Below are positions 7,081-14,959 of a stretch of 64,000 nt of DNA, in pieces. Each line of letters opens with the position of its first letter. Positions within the stretch are counted from its first letter, which is position 1. A program made the position numbers and the translations under genes. The stretch comes from Antarctobacter aquimaris. GTDB taxonomy: Bacteria; Pseudomonadota; Alphaproteobacteria; Rhodobacterales; Rhodobacteraceae. The stretch spans positions 1 through 64,000 of the forward strand of contig NZ_FXYF01000015.1 in assembly GCF_900184945.1 (NCBI RefSeq), read 5' to 3'. Below the pieces are notes generated by a model. That model saw nothing but the letters and a program-made list of their open reading frames with translations. It was not told the origin of the DNA and made no database searches.

Positions 7081-8535
7081 TCACACCCCGCTGGCCGGGA
7101 TGCCGGTCCGTTCCACCGGGCGCGGCGCGGTCAGCTCTTTCCAGGTGCTCAGCGCCCTGTTGGTCGGCGTCGCGCCCTTGCGCGCCACGAACTGGCCGTG
7201 TCCCTCGCGGCTCCGCAGCTCGCCGTCAAGCACCGCCACGTGTCCGCGCGTCAGGGTAAAGCGCGGCAGGCCCTTCACCTTGTGCCCTTCGAAGACGTTG
7301 TAGTCGATGGCCGAGACCTGTTTGGCCGCGGTGATGGTCTTTTCCTTCTCGGGGTCCCAGACCACGATATCGGCGTCAGACCCGACCCGAATCGCGCCTT
7401 TGCGCGGGTAGCAGTTCAGCACCTTGGCGATATTGGTCGAGGTCACGGCGACGAACTCCTCGGGCGTCAGCCGCCCGGTCGCCACGCCATGCGTCCAGAG
7501 CATCGGCATCCGGTCCTCGAGGCCCCCGGTGCCGTTCGGGATCTTGGTGAAATCGCCGACGCCATAGCGCTTTTGCTCGGTGGTAAAGGCGCAGTGGTCC
7601 GTCGCCACGACGCTCAAGGACCCGGACATCAGCCCGGCCCAGAGGCTCTCTTGATGCTTGGCATTGCGGAAGGGCGGGGACATCACGCGGCGCGCGGCAT
7701 GGTCCCAGTCCTTGTTCATGTATTCGCTGTCGTCCAGCGTCAGGTGCTGGATCAGCGGCTCGCCCCAGACGCGCTTGCCCTGCTGGCGGGCGCGGCGGAT
7801 GGCCTCGTGCGCCTCCTCGCAGGATACGTGCACGATATAAAGCGGCACGCCCGCCATGTCGGCGATCATGATGGCGCGGTTGGCGGCCTCGCCCTCGACC
7901 TGCGGCGGGCGGGAATAGGCGTGCGCCTCGGGGCCGGTGTTGCCCTCGGCCATCAGCTTGGCCTGCAGTTCGGCGACGACATCGCCATTCTCGGCGTGGA
8001 CCATGGCGATGCCGCCCAACTCGGCCAGGCGCTTGAAGCTGGCGAACATCTCGTCGTCCTGCACCATCAGCGCGCCCTTGTAGGCCATGAAGTGCTTGAA
8101 GGTGGTGATGCCGCGATCCTCGATCACCGTCTTCATCTCGTTGAAGACCTGCTCGCCCCACCAGGTCACCGCCATGTGAAAGCTGTAGTCGCAATGCGCG
8201 CGGGTCGACTTGTTGTCCCACATCTGCAGCGCGTCGAGCAGCCCCTGGCCGGGGGAGGGCAGGGCGAAGTCGACCACCATGGTGGTCCCGCCCGAAAGCG
8301 CCGCGCGCGTGCCGGAGTCGAAATCGTCGCTGGAATAGGTGCCCATGAAGGGCATCTCCAGGTGCGTGTGCGGGTCGATGCCGCCCGGCATGACATAGCA
8401 TCCGGTGGCGTCGAGCGTCTCGTCTCCCTTGAGGTTGTCGCCGATCTCGACGATCTTGCCGCCGTCGATCAGGACGTCGGCCTTCCAGCTCAGATCCGCC
8501 GTGACGACGGTGCCGTTCTTGATGACTGTGGTCAT
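7081..8535 (-). CDS. hydA: dihydropyrimidinase
   Basis: Opens 5,6-dihydrouracil or dihydrothymine to N-carbamoyl-beta-amino acids, the second step of reductive pyrimidine breakdown. The 484-residue length is normal. Binuclear zinc ligands are visible: H56 and H58 in DPHTHLE, carbamylated lysine K153 in MAYKGALM, H180 in MVHAEN, H236 in VHVSC and D313 in ATDHC. The gene sits between an unknown gene (gap of 3 bases) and the PLP decarboxylase. The amidase for the next step lies two genes upstream. Hydantoinase activity is a common side activity of the family, but preTA and rutR next door favour the pyrimidine role. Confidence 0.96.
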   Translation of the reverse strand: MTTVIKNGTVVTADLSWKADVLIDGGKIVEIGDNLKGDETLDATGCYVMPGGIDPHTHLEMPFMGTYSSDDFDSGTRAALSGGTTMVVDFALPSPGQGLLDALQMWDNKSTRAHCDYSFHMAVTWWGEQVFNEMKTVIEDRGITTFKHFMAYKGALMVQDDEMFASFKRLAELGGIAMVHAENGDVVAELQAKLMAEGNTGPEAHAYSRPPQVEGEAANRAIMIADMAGVPLYIVHVSCEEAHEAIRRARQQGKRVWGEPLIQHLTLDDSEYMNKDWDHAARRVMSPPFRNAKHQESLWAGLMSGSLSVVATDHCAFTTEQKRYGVGDFTKIPNGTGGLEDRMPMLWTHGVATGRLTPEEFVAVTSTNIAKVLNCYPRKGAIRVGSDADIVVWDPEKEKTITAAKQVSAIDYNVFEGHKVKGLPRFTLTRGHVAVLDGELRSREGHGQFVARKGATPTNRALSTWKELTAPRPVERTGIPASGV

Positions 8536-8538
8536 GGC

Positions 8539-9123
8539 TCAGCTCCCCTTGCAATTCTGAAACAGTATGTCGGCCGTCGGGCCTGTATCCGGAACCGATG
8601 CGCGTGAGACCAGAACGGTGCATTCCCCGCCATCGCGCAATGCCCAGGTCTTCGGGTTTCCCTGCACCAGCGATTTCATTTCCGTGCCGAGTGTCGTGTC
8701 GATCCGGTTTGGGTTCACGACGACGAACACGGATGTTACGCCCGTTTCGCAGTTCTGCTTGACGTTGTCCTGCGCGGTGACCGTGAAACTCGTGCCGTTG
8801 GGCACGCAGCCCGCACCGCCCGCAACCTCCAGCGCGAAAGGCAACAAGGCATCGATCCGGTCATAGTCACGGGTCGCGACGGCCTCAGACAACTCAGCCA
8901 GTTTCGCGCGGCTTTCCTCGGAAAAGACGGCTGTGACCGAGGGTTCGGCGATGACCTGGTTCAGTTTGGCCAGAGCGTCTTCGGCCACTGCAAGTTGCGC
9001 ACGCCCTTCCGAAACGCCTTCATCGTACCGCGTGCTGCCTGTCAGTGCTTGCCCCAACGCGAATCCGGCAGCAAGGCAGCCGATCGCGGAGGCGATATTG
9101 CCGAACGTCAAAAGACCGGACAT
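8539..9123 (-). CDS. unknown membrane-anchored or exported protein in the pyrimidine operon
   Basis: A 194-residue protein I do not recognise. The N-terminus (LLTFGNIASAIGCLAAGFALGQAL) is a single hydrophobic segment that could be an anchor or uncleaved signal. A helical stretch follows (residues 35-90, rich in Ala, Glu and Lys), and then a beta-rich C-terminal half with four cysteines (GAGCVPNG, KQNCETG, GECTVLV, FQNCKGS), consistent with two disulfides in the periplasm. It lies between the amidase (22-base gap) and hydA (3-base gap) on the same strand, so cotranscription is near certain. Its base composition is less GC-rich than its neighbours. No enzymatic motif is visible. Confidence 0.7.
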   Translation of the reverse strand: MSGLLTFGNIASAIGCLAAGFALGQALTGSTRYDEGVSEGRAQLAVAEDALAKLNQVIAEPSVTAVFSEESRAKLAELSEAVATRDYDRIDALLPFALEVAGGAGCVPNGTSFTVTAQDNVKQNCETGVTSVFVVVNPNRIDTTLGTEMKSLVQGNPKTWALRDGGECTVLVSRASVPDTGPTADILFQNCKGS

Positions 9124-9145
9124 GAGCCCCCCATCGTCACGCGTC

Positions 9146-10396
9146 TCACTCCACGATCTCCGCCGTCTCCACCACCGCGTGGAACAGCACGTCCGCCCCC
9201 GCCTTGGCCCAGTCCTTGCTGATCTCCTCGGCCTCGTTGTGCGACAGCCCGTCGACGCAGGGGCACATCACCATGGCCGTCGGCGCCACCCGGTTGATCC
9301 AGCAGGCGTCGTGCCCCGCGCCCGAGATGATGTTGCGGTGCGTGTACCCCAGCCGTTCCGCCGCGTCCCGGATCGCGCCGACGCAGCCCGCGTCGAACTC
9401 CACCGGGTCGAACCCGCCGACCTTCTCGAACTCCACCGTCAGGCCCATGTCGGCGCAGATCTCCTCGGCCGCCACCTTCAGCCGCGCCTCCATGTCGCGG
9501 ATCACCGCCAGCTCGGGCGAACGGAAGTCGACCGTGAACACCACCTTGCCGGGGATCACGTTGCGCGAGTTGGGGTAGACGTCGATGTGCCCCGCAGCAC
9601 CCACCGCGTGGGGCGCGTGCGACAGCGCGATTTCCTCGACCTTTTCCAGGATGCGCGCCATACCGAGGCCCGCGTTGCGCCGCATCGGCATCGGGGTCGA
9701 GCCGGTGTGCGCGTCCTTGCCGGTCACCGTCAGCTGCGTCCAGGACAGCCCCTGCCCATGGGTGACCACGCCGATATCGACGCCCTCGGCCTCGAGGATC
9801 GGCCCCTGCTCGATGTGCAGCTCGAAAAAGGCGTGCATCTTGCGCGCGCCCACTTCTTCGTCACCGCGCCAGCCGATCCGCTGCAACTCGTCGCCAAACG
9901 CCTTGCCCTCGGCATCCTTGCGCGCGTAGGCCCAGTCCTGCGTGTGCACCCCGGCAAAGACGCCCGACGACAGCATCGCCGGGGCATAGCGCGTGCCTTC
10001 CTCGTTGGTCCAGTTGGTCACCACGATCGGGTGCCTGGTCTTGATCCCGAGATCGTTCAGCGAGCGGATCACCTCCAGCCCGCCCAGCACGCCCAGCACG
10101 CCGTCGTACTTGCCCCCCGTGGGCTGCGTGTCGAGGTGCGAGCCGACGTAGACCGGCAGGGCATCCGGGTCGGTGCCCTCGCGCCGGGCGAACATGTTGC
10201 CCATCTGGTCCAGCCCCATGGTACAGCCGGCCTCAAGACACCATTTCTGGAACAGCGCGCGCCCCTCGCCATCGGCATCCGTCAGGGTCTGGCGGTTGTT
10301 GCCGCCCGCCACGCCCGGTCCGATCCTGGCCATCTCCATCAGGCTGTCCCACAGCCGGTCCCCGTTGACGGTCATGTTTGCGGCAGGTGCGGCCAT
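9146..10396 (-). CDS. Zn-dependent N-carbamoyl amidase (beta-ureidopropionase type)
   Basis: A cytoplasmic M20/HyuC-type hydrolase of 416 residues. It would cleave N-carbamoyl-beta-alanine or N-carbamoyl-beta-aminoisobutyrate to the beta-amino acid, CO2 and ammonia, the last step of the pathway. Metal-site motifs are GSHLDTQPTGGKYDG (H88, D98), NEEG (E132/E133), ELHIEQG and the C-terminal GLSHNEAEE. The ATG at 10396 is preceded by GGGGAGAC at good spacing, so I prefer it to the longer open frame. It is the first gene of the hyd operon and lies next to the RutR palindrome at 10443. A carbamoyl-L-amino-acid specificity cannot be excluded. Confidence 0.92.
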   Translation of the reverse strand: MAAPAANMTVNGDRLWDSLMEMARIGPGVAGGNNRQTLTDADGEGRALFQKWCLEAGCTMGLDQMGNMFARREGTDPDALPVYVGSHLDTQPTGGKYDGVLGVLGGLEVIRSLNDLGIKTRHPIVVTNWTNEEGTRYAPAMLSSGVFAGVHTQDWAYARKDAEGKAFGDELQRIGWRGDEEVGARKMHAFFELHIEQGPILEAEGVDIGVVTHGQGLSWTQLTVTGKDAHTGSTPMPMRRNAGLGMARILEKVEEIALSHAPHAVGAAGHIDVYPNSRNVIPGKVVFTVDFRSPELAVIRDMEARLKVAAEEICADMGLTVEFEKVGGFDPVEFDAGCVGAIRDAAERLGYTHRNIISGAGHDACWINRVAPTAMVMCPCVDGLSHNEAEEISKDWAKAGADVLFHAVVETAEIVE

Positions 10397-10442
10397 GGCG
10401 TGTCTCCCCGTGCTGAACCCGTCCGGTGCGGGCGCTTTCCGA

Positions 10443-10460
10443 TTTGACCATCCGGTCAAA
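10443..10460. promoter_or_regulatory. RutR operator between the amidase gene and rutR
   Basis: A perfect inverted repeat with arms TTTGACC and GGTCAAA around a four-base spacer (ATCC). The RutR consensus is TTGACCANNTGGTCAA; here only one of the 14 defined positions differs (C for T). It lies in the 151-base divergent region between the amidase gene and rutR. TTGACC could also serve as a -35 box for rutR, with CTACCA 17 bases further on, which would allow autoregulation. Confidence 0.85.
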
Positions 10461-10547
10461 AGCACGCTACCAGAGGGGAAAGGTCAGTCAAGCGCCGTGC
10501 CGTCGATTCCGGCAGGTGCACCGGAATGAGGCAGTCGGCGAGGGGCC

Positions 10548-11192
10548 ATGACGGGAAAAGCGGCACCGGAACCAGCGGCAGGCGCACCCCCGCAGACCCG
10601 CATCCAGAAGGCCAAGCGCGAGGCCATCCTCGAGGCCGGGCTGACCGTCTTTGCCGAGGCCGGTTTCCCCGGCGCCACGCTGGACCGCATCGCCACCGAG
10701 GCCGGGCTGTCAAAGCCCAACCTGCTTTACTACTACCCCTCCAAGGAGGCGATCTACGACGCGCTCCTGCAAGACCTTCTGCAAACCTGGCTCGACCCCC
10801 TGCGCGATCTCGACCCCAAAGGCGAGCCGGTCGACGAGATCCTTGCTTACGTGGTGCGCAAGCTGCAGATGTCGCGCGACTATCCGCGCGAAAGCCGGCT
10901 GTTCGCGAACGAGATCCTCCAGGGCGCGCCGCAGATCCGCCCGGTGCTGGAGGGCGCGTTGCGCGACCTTGTGGACCAGACCGCACGGGTGTTCGACGGC
11001 TGGATCGCCGAGGGCCGCCTTGCCCCGGTCGATGCGCGCCACCTGCTTTTCTCGATCTGGTCGCTGACCCAGCATTACGCCGATTTCGACGTGCAGGTGC
11101 AGGCAGTGCTGGGCGGGCAGGACTTCGACGGTGCCGAGGCGCACCTCGAAACGCTGTTCCGCCGCTGGCTGACGCCTCAGCGCCCGTCCTGA
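10548..11192 (+). CDS. rutR: TetR-family pyrimidine regulator RutR
   Basis: A 214-residue TetR-type repressor. The N-terminal HTH spans roughly residues 20-70 (AILEAGLTVFAEAGFPGATL, then GLSKPNLLYYYPSKEAIY). The ligand-domain blocks SRDYPRESRLFANEIL, LAPVDARHLLFSIW and TQHYADF match the pattern I recall for E. coli RutR, including the Trp and His of the uracil pocket. RutR releases DNA when it binds uracil or thymine. It is divergent from the amidase gene with a RutR-type palindrome between them. It therefore likely controls the reductive pathway here rather than the RutA-G monooxygenase route, which is absent from the window. Confidence 0.93.
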   Translation: MTGKAAPEPAAGAPPQTRIQKAKREAILEAGLTVFAEAGFPGATLDRIATEAGLSKPNLLYYYPSKEAIYDALLQDLLQTWLDPLRDLDPKGEPVDEILAYVVRKLQMSRDYPRESRLFANEILQGAPQIRPVLEGALRDLVDQTARVFDGWIAEGRLAPVDARHLLFSIWSLTQHYADFDVQVQAVLGGQDFDGAEAHLETLFRRWLTPQRPS

Positions 11193-11485
11193 TCCGGCCC
11201 CCGCCGCCGCGCGCACCAGCGCCGGTATCGGTCCGTCAACTCGGCCTCGCAGACCTTGAAGACCAGCCAGCAGGCCAGCGCCAGCGCGCCCCAGAACGCC
11301 AGTTCCGCCACCTGGTACAGCGCACCGTAGCGGACCGCCGTCCAGCCATGCCGCTGAAGGAACGCGGCCCCCGCCATGGCCTGCACGAACAGGTTGACCG
11401 AGACGAAGGCGAAACAGGTCGCCACCGCCCCAGCGAGCGCAAAGACCAGCAGCGCCGGCCAGCGGGTGAGGTCGAACAGGGCCAT
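11177..11485 (-). CDS. small multi-helix membrane protein
   Basis: A 102-residue uncharacterised inner-membrane protein. Two or three hydrophobic helices are visible (ALLVFALAGAVATCFAFVSV and LYQVAELAFWGALALACWLV), followed by a strongly basic, Arg-rich cytoplasmic tail. Its 3' end overlaps the 3' end of rutR by 16 bases in convergent orientation. I see no domain that gives a function. The upstream side is a copy of the dispersed GC-rich repeat, so it is probably a single-gene transcript. Confidence 0.65.
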   Translation of the reverse strand: MALFDLTRWPALLVFALAGAVATCFAFVSVNLFVQAMAGAAFLQRHGWTAVRYGALYQVAELAFWGALALACWLVFKVCEAELTDRYRRWCARRRGPDQDGR

Positions 11486-11548
11486 GGCCGCAGCATGCCT
11501 GCGCCCGGTTCGGCAGGCAAGCGGGGCGCGCTTGCGGCACGCCCCGGG

Positions 11549-11612
11549 TTTCTTCTCTGGTCAAATACGCCCGGGGGGAGGGCGCCGCAGGCGACCGGGG
11601 GGCAGCGCCCCC
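11549..11612. repeat. dispersed GC-rich intergenic repeat, copy B
   Basis: Contains TTTCTTCTCTGGTCAAATAC, a G-rich block with GGCGCCGCAGGCG, and GGGGGGCAGCGCCCCC followed by TTTT. It lies just after the preA stop and before the small membrane protein gene. The final hairpin could terminate transcription. Confidence 0.8.
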
Positions 11613-11619
11613 TTTTGCC

Positions 11620-12924
11620 TTACTCGGCCGCCTTTGCCATCGGGTTGTTCGGATGCGTTGTCCAGTTGGCATAGTCGTCCGACACGGTCCGCCCCGTCCG
11701 CGGGTCCACCGCGCCCGCCGGCAGCCGCTCCATGGTGATGCAGTTCTCCACCGGGCAGACGTCCACGCAGAGGTTGCAGGCGACGCATTCGGCGTCGTTC
11801 ACCTCGAACACCCGGCCCGGCTTCATCCAGATCGCCTGGTGGCTGGTGTCCTCGCAGGCGGCAAAGCAGCGGCCGCACTTGATGCAGGCGTCCTGGTCGA
11901 TCCGCGCCTTGGTGACGAAGTTGAGATTCAGGTACTGCCAGTCGGTGACGTTGGGCACCGCGCGGCCGACGATTTCGGAGACGTTGGCAAAACCCTTCTC
12001 GTCCATCCAGGCCGACAGCCCGCGCTTCATCTCCTCGACGATCTTGAAGCCGTAGGTCATGGCGGCGGTGCAGACCTGCACGTTGCCGGCCCCCAGGGCC
12101 AGGAACTCGGCCGCGTCGCGCCAGGTGGTGACGCCGCCGATGCCGCTGATCGGCAGGCCGCGGGTCTGCGGATCGCGGGCGATCTCGGCCACCATGTTCA
12201 GCGCGATCGGCTTGACCGCCGGGCCGCAGTAGCCGCCGTGGGATCCCTTGCCGTCGATCGACGGCTCGGGGCTGAAACTGTCGAGGTTCACCGAGGTGAT
12301 CGACGACACCGTGTTGATCAGCGACACCGCGTCAGCGCCGCCGTTCTTCGCCGCCCGCGCCGGGTGGCGGATGTCGGTGATGTTGGGCGTCAGCTTCACG
12401 ATCACCGGCTTGTCGTAGTACTGCTTGCACCAGCGGGTGACCATCTCGATGTATTCCGGCACCTGGCCCACGGCGCTGCCCATGCCGCGCTCGGACATGC
12501 CGTGCGGGCAGCCGAAGTTCAGCTCGATCCCGTCGCAGCCAGTCTCGGCCACGCGCGGCAGGATGCGTTTCCACGAGGCTTCGTCACAGGGCACCATGAT
12601 CGAGGCGATCAGCGCGCGGTCCGGGTAGTCGGCCTTGACCCGCGCCATTTCCTCCAGGTTCACCTCAAGCGGGCGGTCGGTGATCAGCTCGATGTTGTTG
12701 ATCCCCAGCACGCGGCGGTCGACACCGTAGACCACGCCGTAACGTGGCCCGTTGACGTTGACAACGGGGGGGCCTTCCTCGCCCAGCGTCTTCCAGACCA
12801 CGCCGCCCCAGCCCGCGTCAAAGGCGCGGCGGACGTTGTATTCCTTGTCGGTCGGCGGCGCGGAGGCCAGCCAGAAGGGGTTCGGGCTCTTGATGCCCAC
12901 GAAATCGGTCGTCAGGTCAGCCAT
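11620..12924 (-). CDS. preA: NAD-dependent dihydropyrimidine dehydrogenase subunit PreA
   Basis: The catalytic FMN-containing subunit that reduces uracil or thymine to the 5,6-dihydro form. It has 434 residues: an N-terminal dihydroorotate-dehydrogenase-like barrel (start MADLTTDFVGIKSPNPFWLA; active-site segment ELNFGCPHGMSERGMGSAVG) and a C-terminal two-cluster ferredoxin domain. The [4Fe-4S] cysteines are C347, C350, C353, C357 and C380, C383, C386, C390. A strong AGGAGGTG precedes the ATG. It works with PreT, encoded two genes upstream on the same transcript and separated from it by an unknown gene. Confidence 0.96.
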   Translation of the reverse strand: MADLTTDFVGIKSPNPFWLASAPPTDKEYNVRRAFDAGWGGVVWKTLGEEGPPVVNVNGPRYGVVYGVDRRVLGINNIELITDRPLEVNLEEMARVKADYPDRALIASIMVPCDEASWKRILPRVAETGCDGIELNFGCPHGMSERGMGSAVGQVPEYIEMVTRWCKQYYDKPVIVKLTPNITDIRHPARAAKNGGADAVSLINTVSSITSVNLDSFSPEPSIDGKGSHGGYCGPAVKPIALNMVAEIARDPQTRGLPISGIGGVTTWRDAAEFLALGAGNVQVCTAAMTYGFKIVEEMKRGLSAWMDEKGFANVSEIVGRAVPNVTDWQYLNLNFVTKARIDQDACIKCGRCFAACEDTSHQAIWMKPGRVFEVNDAECVACNLCVDVCPVENCITMERLPAGAVDPRTGRTVSDDYANWTTHPNNPMAKAAE

Positions 12925-12942
12925 GGTCTTGCACCTCCTGCT

Positions 12943-13425
12943 TTACTGGAGTTTGCCGGGATTGATCCCCGCCCCGATAAGACGGGCGGAGGCTGCATTT
13001 CTTGTCTCTTCGTCGAAGACGCCGGGATGGCGCAGGACCACTGCCTCGAATGTGAGTTCAGGGTGCCCACGGTCTATTAGATCCCTGAAGCCGGCGGATT
13101 CATCGGGCTTCAGGGTCAGGTCTGCCGCAGTCTTTGCTTCTCCATCTCGCTGAATCTTTTGCCGGGTCCGTGCAAGGCGGACAGTTTTTCCACGTTCGTC
13201 TTTCAGCATCTCTTCAAGAGCATGAATCGATTGCCAAACATCATGCTCGACGGTGCCTGGTTCGGCCGACGGTTGAACTTCGCAAAGCCTAGCGAAGGCA
13301 GCCCTTTCGACAGTCTGAGAACCGACGCGCCGAGAATTGGCAATGAAATTTCTGAGCTTGTCTGGGTCGGAAATGGTTGAAATCGTGTCCAGCGCTGTCC
13401 GTTCGGCTGGGCTCAACTTGCTCAT
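12943..13425 (-). CDS. unknown protein coupled between preT and preA
   Basis: A 160-residue, mostly helical, highly charged soluble protein that I do not recognise. It has no signal peptide, membrane segment or conserved cysteines. Features are an N-terminal SPAERTALDTI helix, a segment NSRRVGSQTVERAAFARL, a basic middle (KDERGKTVRLARTRQKIQRD) and a C-terminal block HPELTFEAVVLRHPGVF. Its start overlaps the preT stop as ATGA, and preA follows 18 bases after its stop, so all three are co-expressed. Base composition is less GC-rich than preT or preA, hinting at insertion into an older preTA pair. A role in dehydrogenase assembly is possible but unsupported. Confidence 0.7.
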   Translation of the reverse strand: MSKLSPAERTALDTISTISDPDKLRNFIANSRRVGSQTVERAAFARLCEVQPSAEPGTVEHDVWQSIHALEEMLKDERGKTVRLARTRQKIQRDGEAKTAADLTLKPDESAGFRDLIDRGHPELTFEAVVLRHPGVFDEETRNAASARLIGAGINPGKLQ

Positions 13426-14756
13426 GGGGCCGCCCCCATCAAGGCCGCGTGAATGTCCTCTGCCGCATCGCGCCCTTCGGCGACGGCGACCACGGTCAGA
13501 TCCTTGCCGGGCGTGCAGTCGCCCCCGGCCCAGACGCCGGGGACAGAGGTGCGCCCGGCGCCCGTCACCTTGATCTTGCGTCCGTCCAGCTCCAGCCCTT
13601 CGACCGGGGACAGGGTCTGGCCGATGGCGCGGAACACCTGGTCGGCGGGCAGGCGGAAGGTCTCGCCGGTGCCTCGCAGGCCCTCCGGCCCCTCGGCGGT
13701 GTATTCCAGCTCGATCTCGGTCGCCGCACCGTTGCCGTGTATCGCCACCGGCATCACGCCCGACAGGATGCGCACGCCCTTGGAGGTCGCCAGGTCCTGT
13801 TCAAAGCGGCTGGCCGGCATCTGCGCTTGCGGCCGGCGATAGGCGACGGTCACCGACTCGGCGCCCAGCAGTTTCGACTGCACCGCCGCGTCGATCGCGG
13901 TCATGCCGCCACCGATCACCACCACGTTGCGCCCCACCGGCAGCGTCGCCAGGTCCTCGGCCTGGCGCAGCGCGCCGATGAAGCTGACGGCGTCCTCGAC
14001 CCCCGCGCGGGTCGCGCCCTCGATCTCGAGCGCGTTGACGCCGGCAAGGCCGACGCCCACGAACACCGCGTCAAAGTTCTCGCGCAGCCCGGCCAGCGAG
14101 ATCTCGGTGCCCAGCGTGTGGCCGTACTCGATGGTGATGCCGCCGATGCCCAGCAGCCATGCGACCTCGCGCGCGGCGAAATCATCGGTCGTCTTGTAGG
14201 CCGCGATGCCGTATTCGTTCAGGCCGCCCGGCTTGGGCCTGGCCTCGTAGATCGTGACATCGTGGCCCTTCATCGCCAGCCGGTGCGCGCAGGCCAGCCC
14301 CGCCGGACCGGCACCGACAACGGCAACCCGCTTGCCGGTCTCGGACGCGCGGACAAAGGGATGCCCCTGCCGCGTCATCAGGCTGTCGGTGGCGTGGCGC
14401 TGAAGGCGGCCGATCTCGACCGGCTTGCCCTCTGCGGTCTCGCGCACGCAGGCCTCTTCGCACAGCGTCTCGGTCGGGCAGACGCGGGCGCACATGCCGC
14501 CCAGGATGTTCTGTTCCAGGATCGTCCGCGCCGCCGCCTCGGGCATGCCGGTGGCGATCTGGCGGATGAACAGCGGGATGTCGATGGCGGTGGGGCAGGC
14601 GGTCACGCAGGGCGCGTCGTGGCAGAAGTAACAGCGATCCGCCGCCACCGCCGCCTCGTGCGGGTCGTAGGGGGCGTGAAGATCGTCGAAATTCCGCGCC
14701 AGCTGATCCTGGCTGAGGCGCCCGGCCGCGATGCCGGGGGTCTGCGGGCTGGTCAT
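13422..14756 (-). CDS. preT: NAD-dependent dihydropyrimidine dehydrogenase subunit PreT
   Basis: The electron-input flavoprotein subunit of dihydropyrimidine dehydrogenase, 444 residues. An N-terminal glutamate-synthase-like Fe-S domain carries cysteines in CYFCHDAPCVTACPTA and in MCARVCPTETLCEEACVR. FAD binding follows at VAVVGAGPAGLACAHRL, NAD(P) binding at VVVIGGGMTAIDAAVQ, and the C-terminal FAD contact at GVWAGGDCTPGKDLTVVAVA. The ATG follows a GGGAGAGG ribosome binding site. It is first in the operon preT, unknown gene, preA. A RutR-like palindrome about 50 bases upstream suggests control by pyrimidine bases. Confidence 0.95.
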   Translation of the reverse strand: MTSPQTPGIAAGRLSQDQLARNFDDLHAPYDPHEAAVAADRCYFCHDAPCVTACPTAIDIPLFIRQIATGMPEAAARTILEQNILGGMCARVCPTETLCEEACVRETAEGKPVEIGRLQRHATDSLMTRQGHPFVRASETGKRVAVVGAGPAGLACAHRLAMKGHDVTIYEARPKPGGLNEYGIAAYKTTDDFAAREVAWLLGIGGITIEYGHTLGTEISLAGLRENFDAVFVGVGLAGVNALEIEGATRAGVEDAVSFIGALRQAEDLATLPVGRNVVVIGGGMTAIDAAVQSKLLGAESVTVAYRRPQAQMPASRFEQDLATSKGVRILSGVMPVAIHGNGAATEIELEYTAEGPEGLRGTGETFRLPADQVFRAIGQTLSPVEGLELDGRKIKVTGAGRTSVPGVWAGGDCTPGKDLTVVAVAEGRDAAEDIHAALMGAAP

Positions 14757-14806
14757 GGCCTCTCCCTGTGAGGTTGTCGTTTTCCTCAGCCTGCCACAGT
14801 CCGGAA

Positions 14807-14824
14807 TTTTATCAAACGGTAAAA
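14807..14824. promoter_or_regulatory. degenerate RutR-like palindrome upstream of preT
   Basis: TTTTATCAAACGGTAAAA has the same 18-base architecture as the operator at 10443 (imperfect seven-base arms around four bases, shared core C..CGGT and flanking T/A runs). It matches about 10 of the 14 defined RutR positions. On the minus strand it contains TAAAAT, a plausible -10 box for preT, so a bound repressor would block the promoter. Confidence 0.55.
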
Positions 14825-14878
14825 TTTTGTCCGGCGCAGAAATCTGCTGGGGTCACAAACGGACGCCCGAAAGACATG

Positions 14879-14901
14879 CAGGCGGCCCATCGGGCCGCCT
14901 G
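14879..14901 (-). terminator. terminator after the OmpA-family gene
   Basis: A ten-base-pair stem, CAGGCGGCCC / GGGCCGCCTG, with an ATC loop. It lies about 60 bases past the OmpA-family stop on the minus strand and separates that gene from the preT control region. No long T tract follows. Confidence 0.65.
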
Positions 14902-14959
14902 TCAGGGCGCGCACCGCACGCCGGAGTCAAAGATTGTCAGGTCCGCCGGAGTCGGCCCG

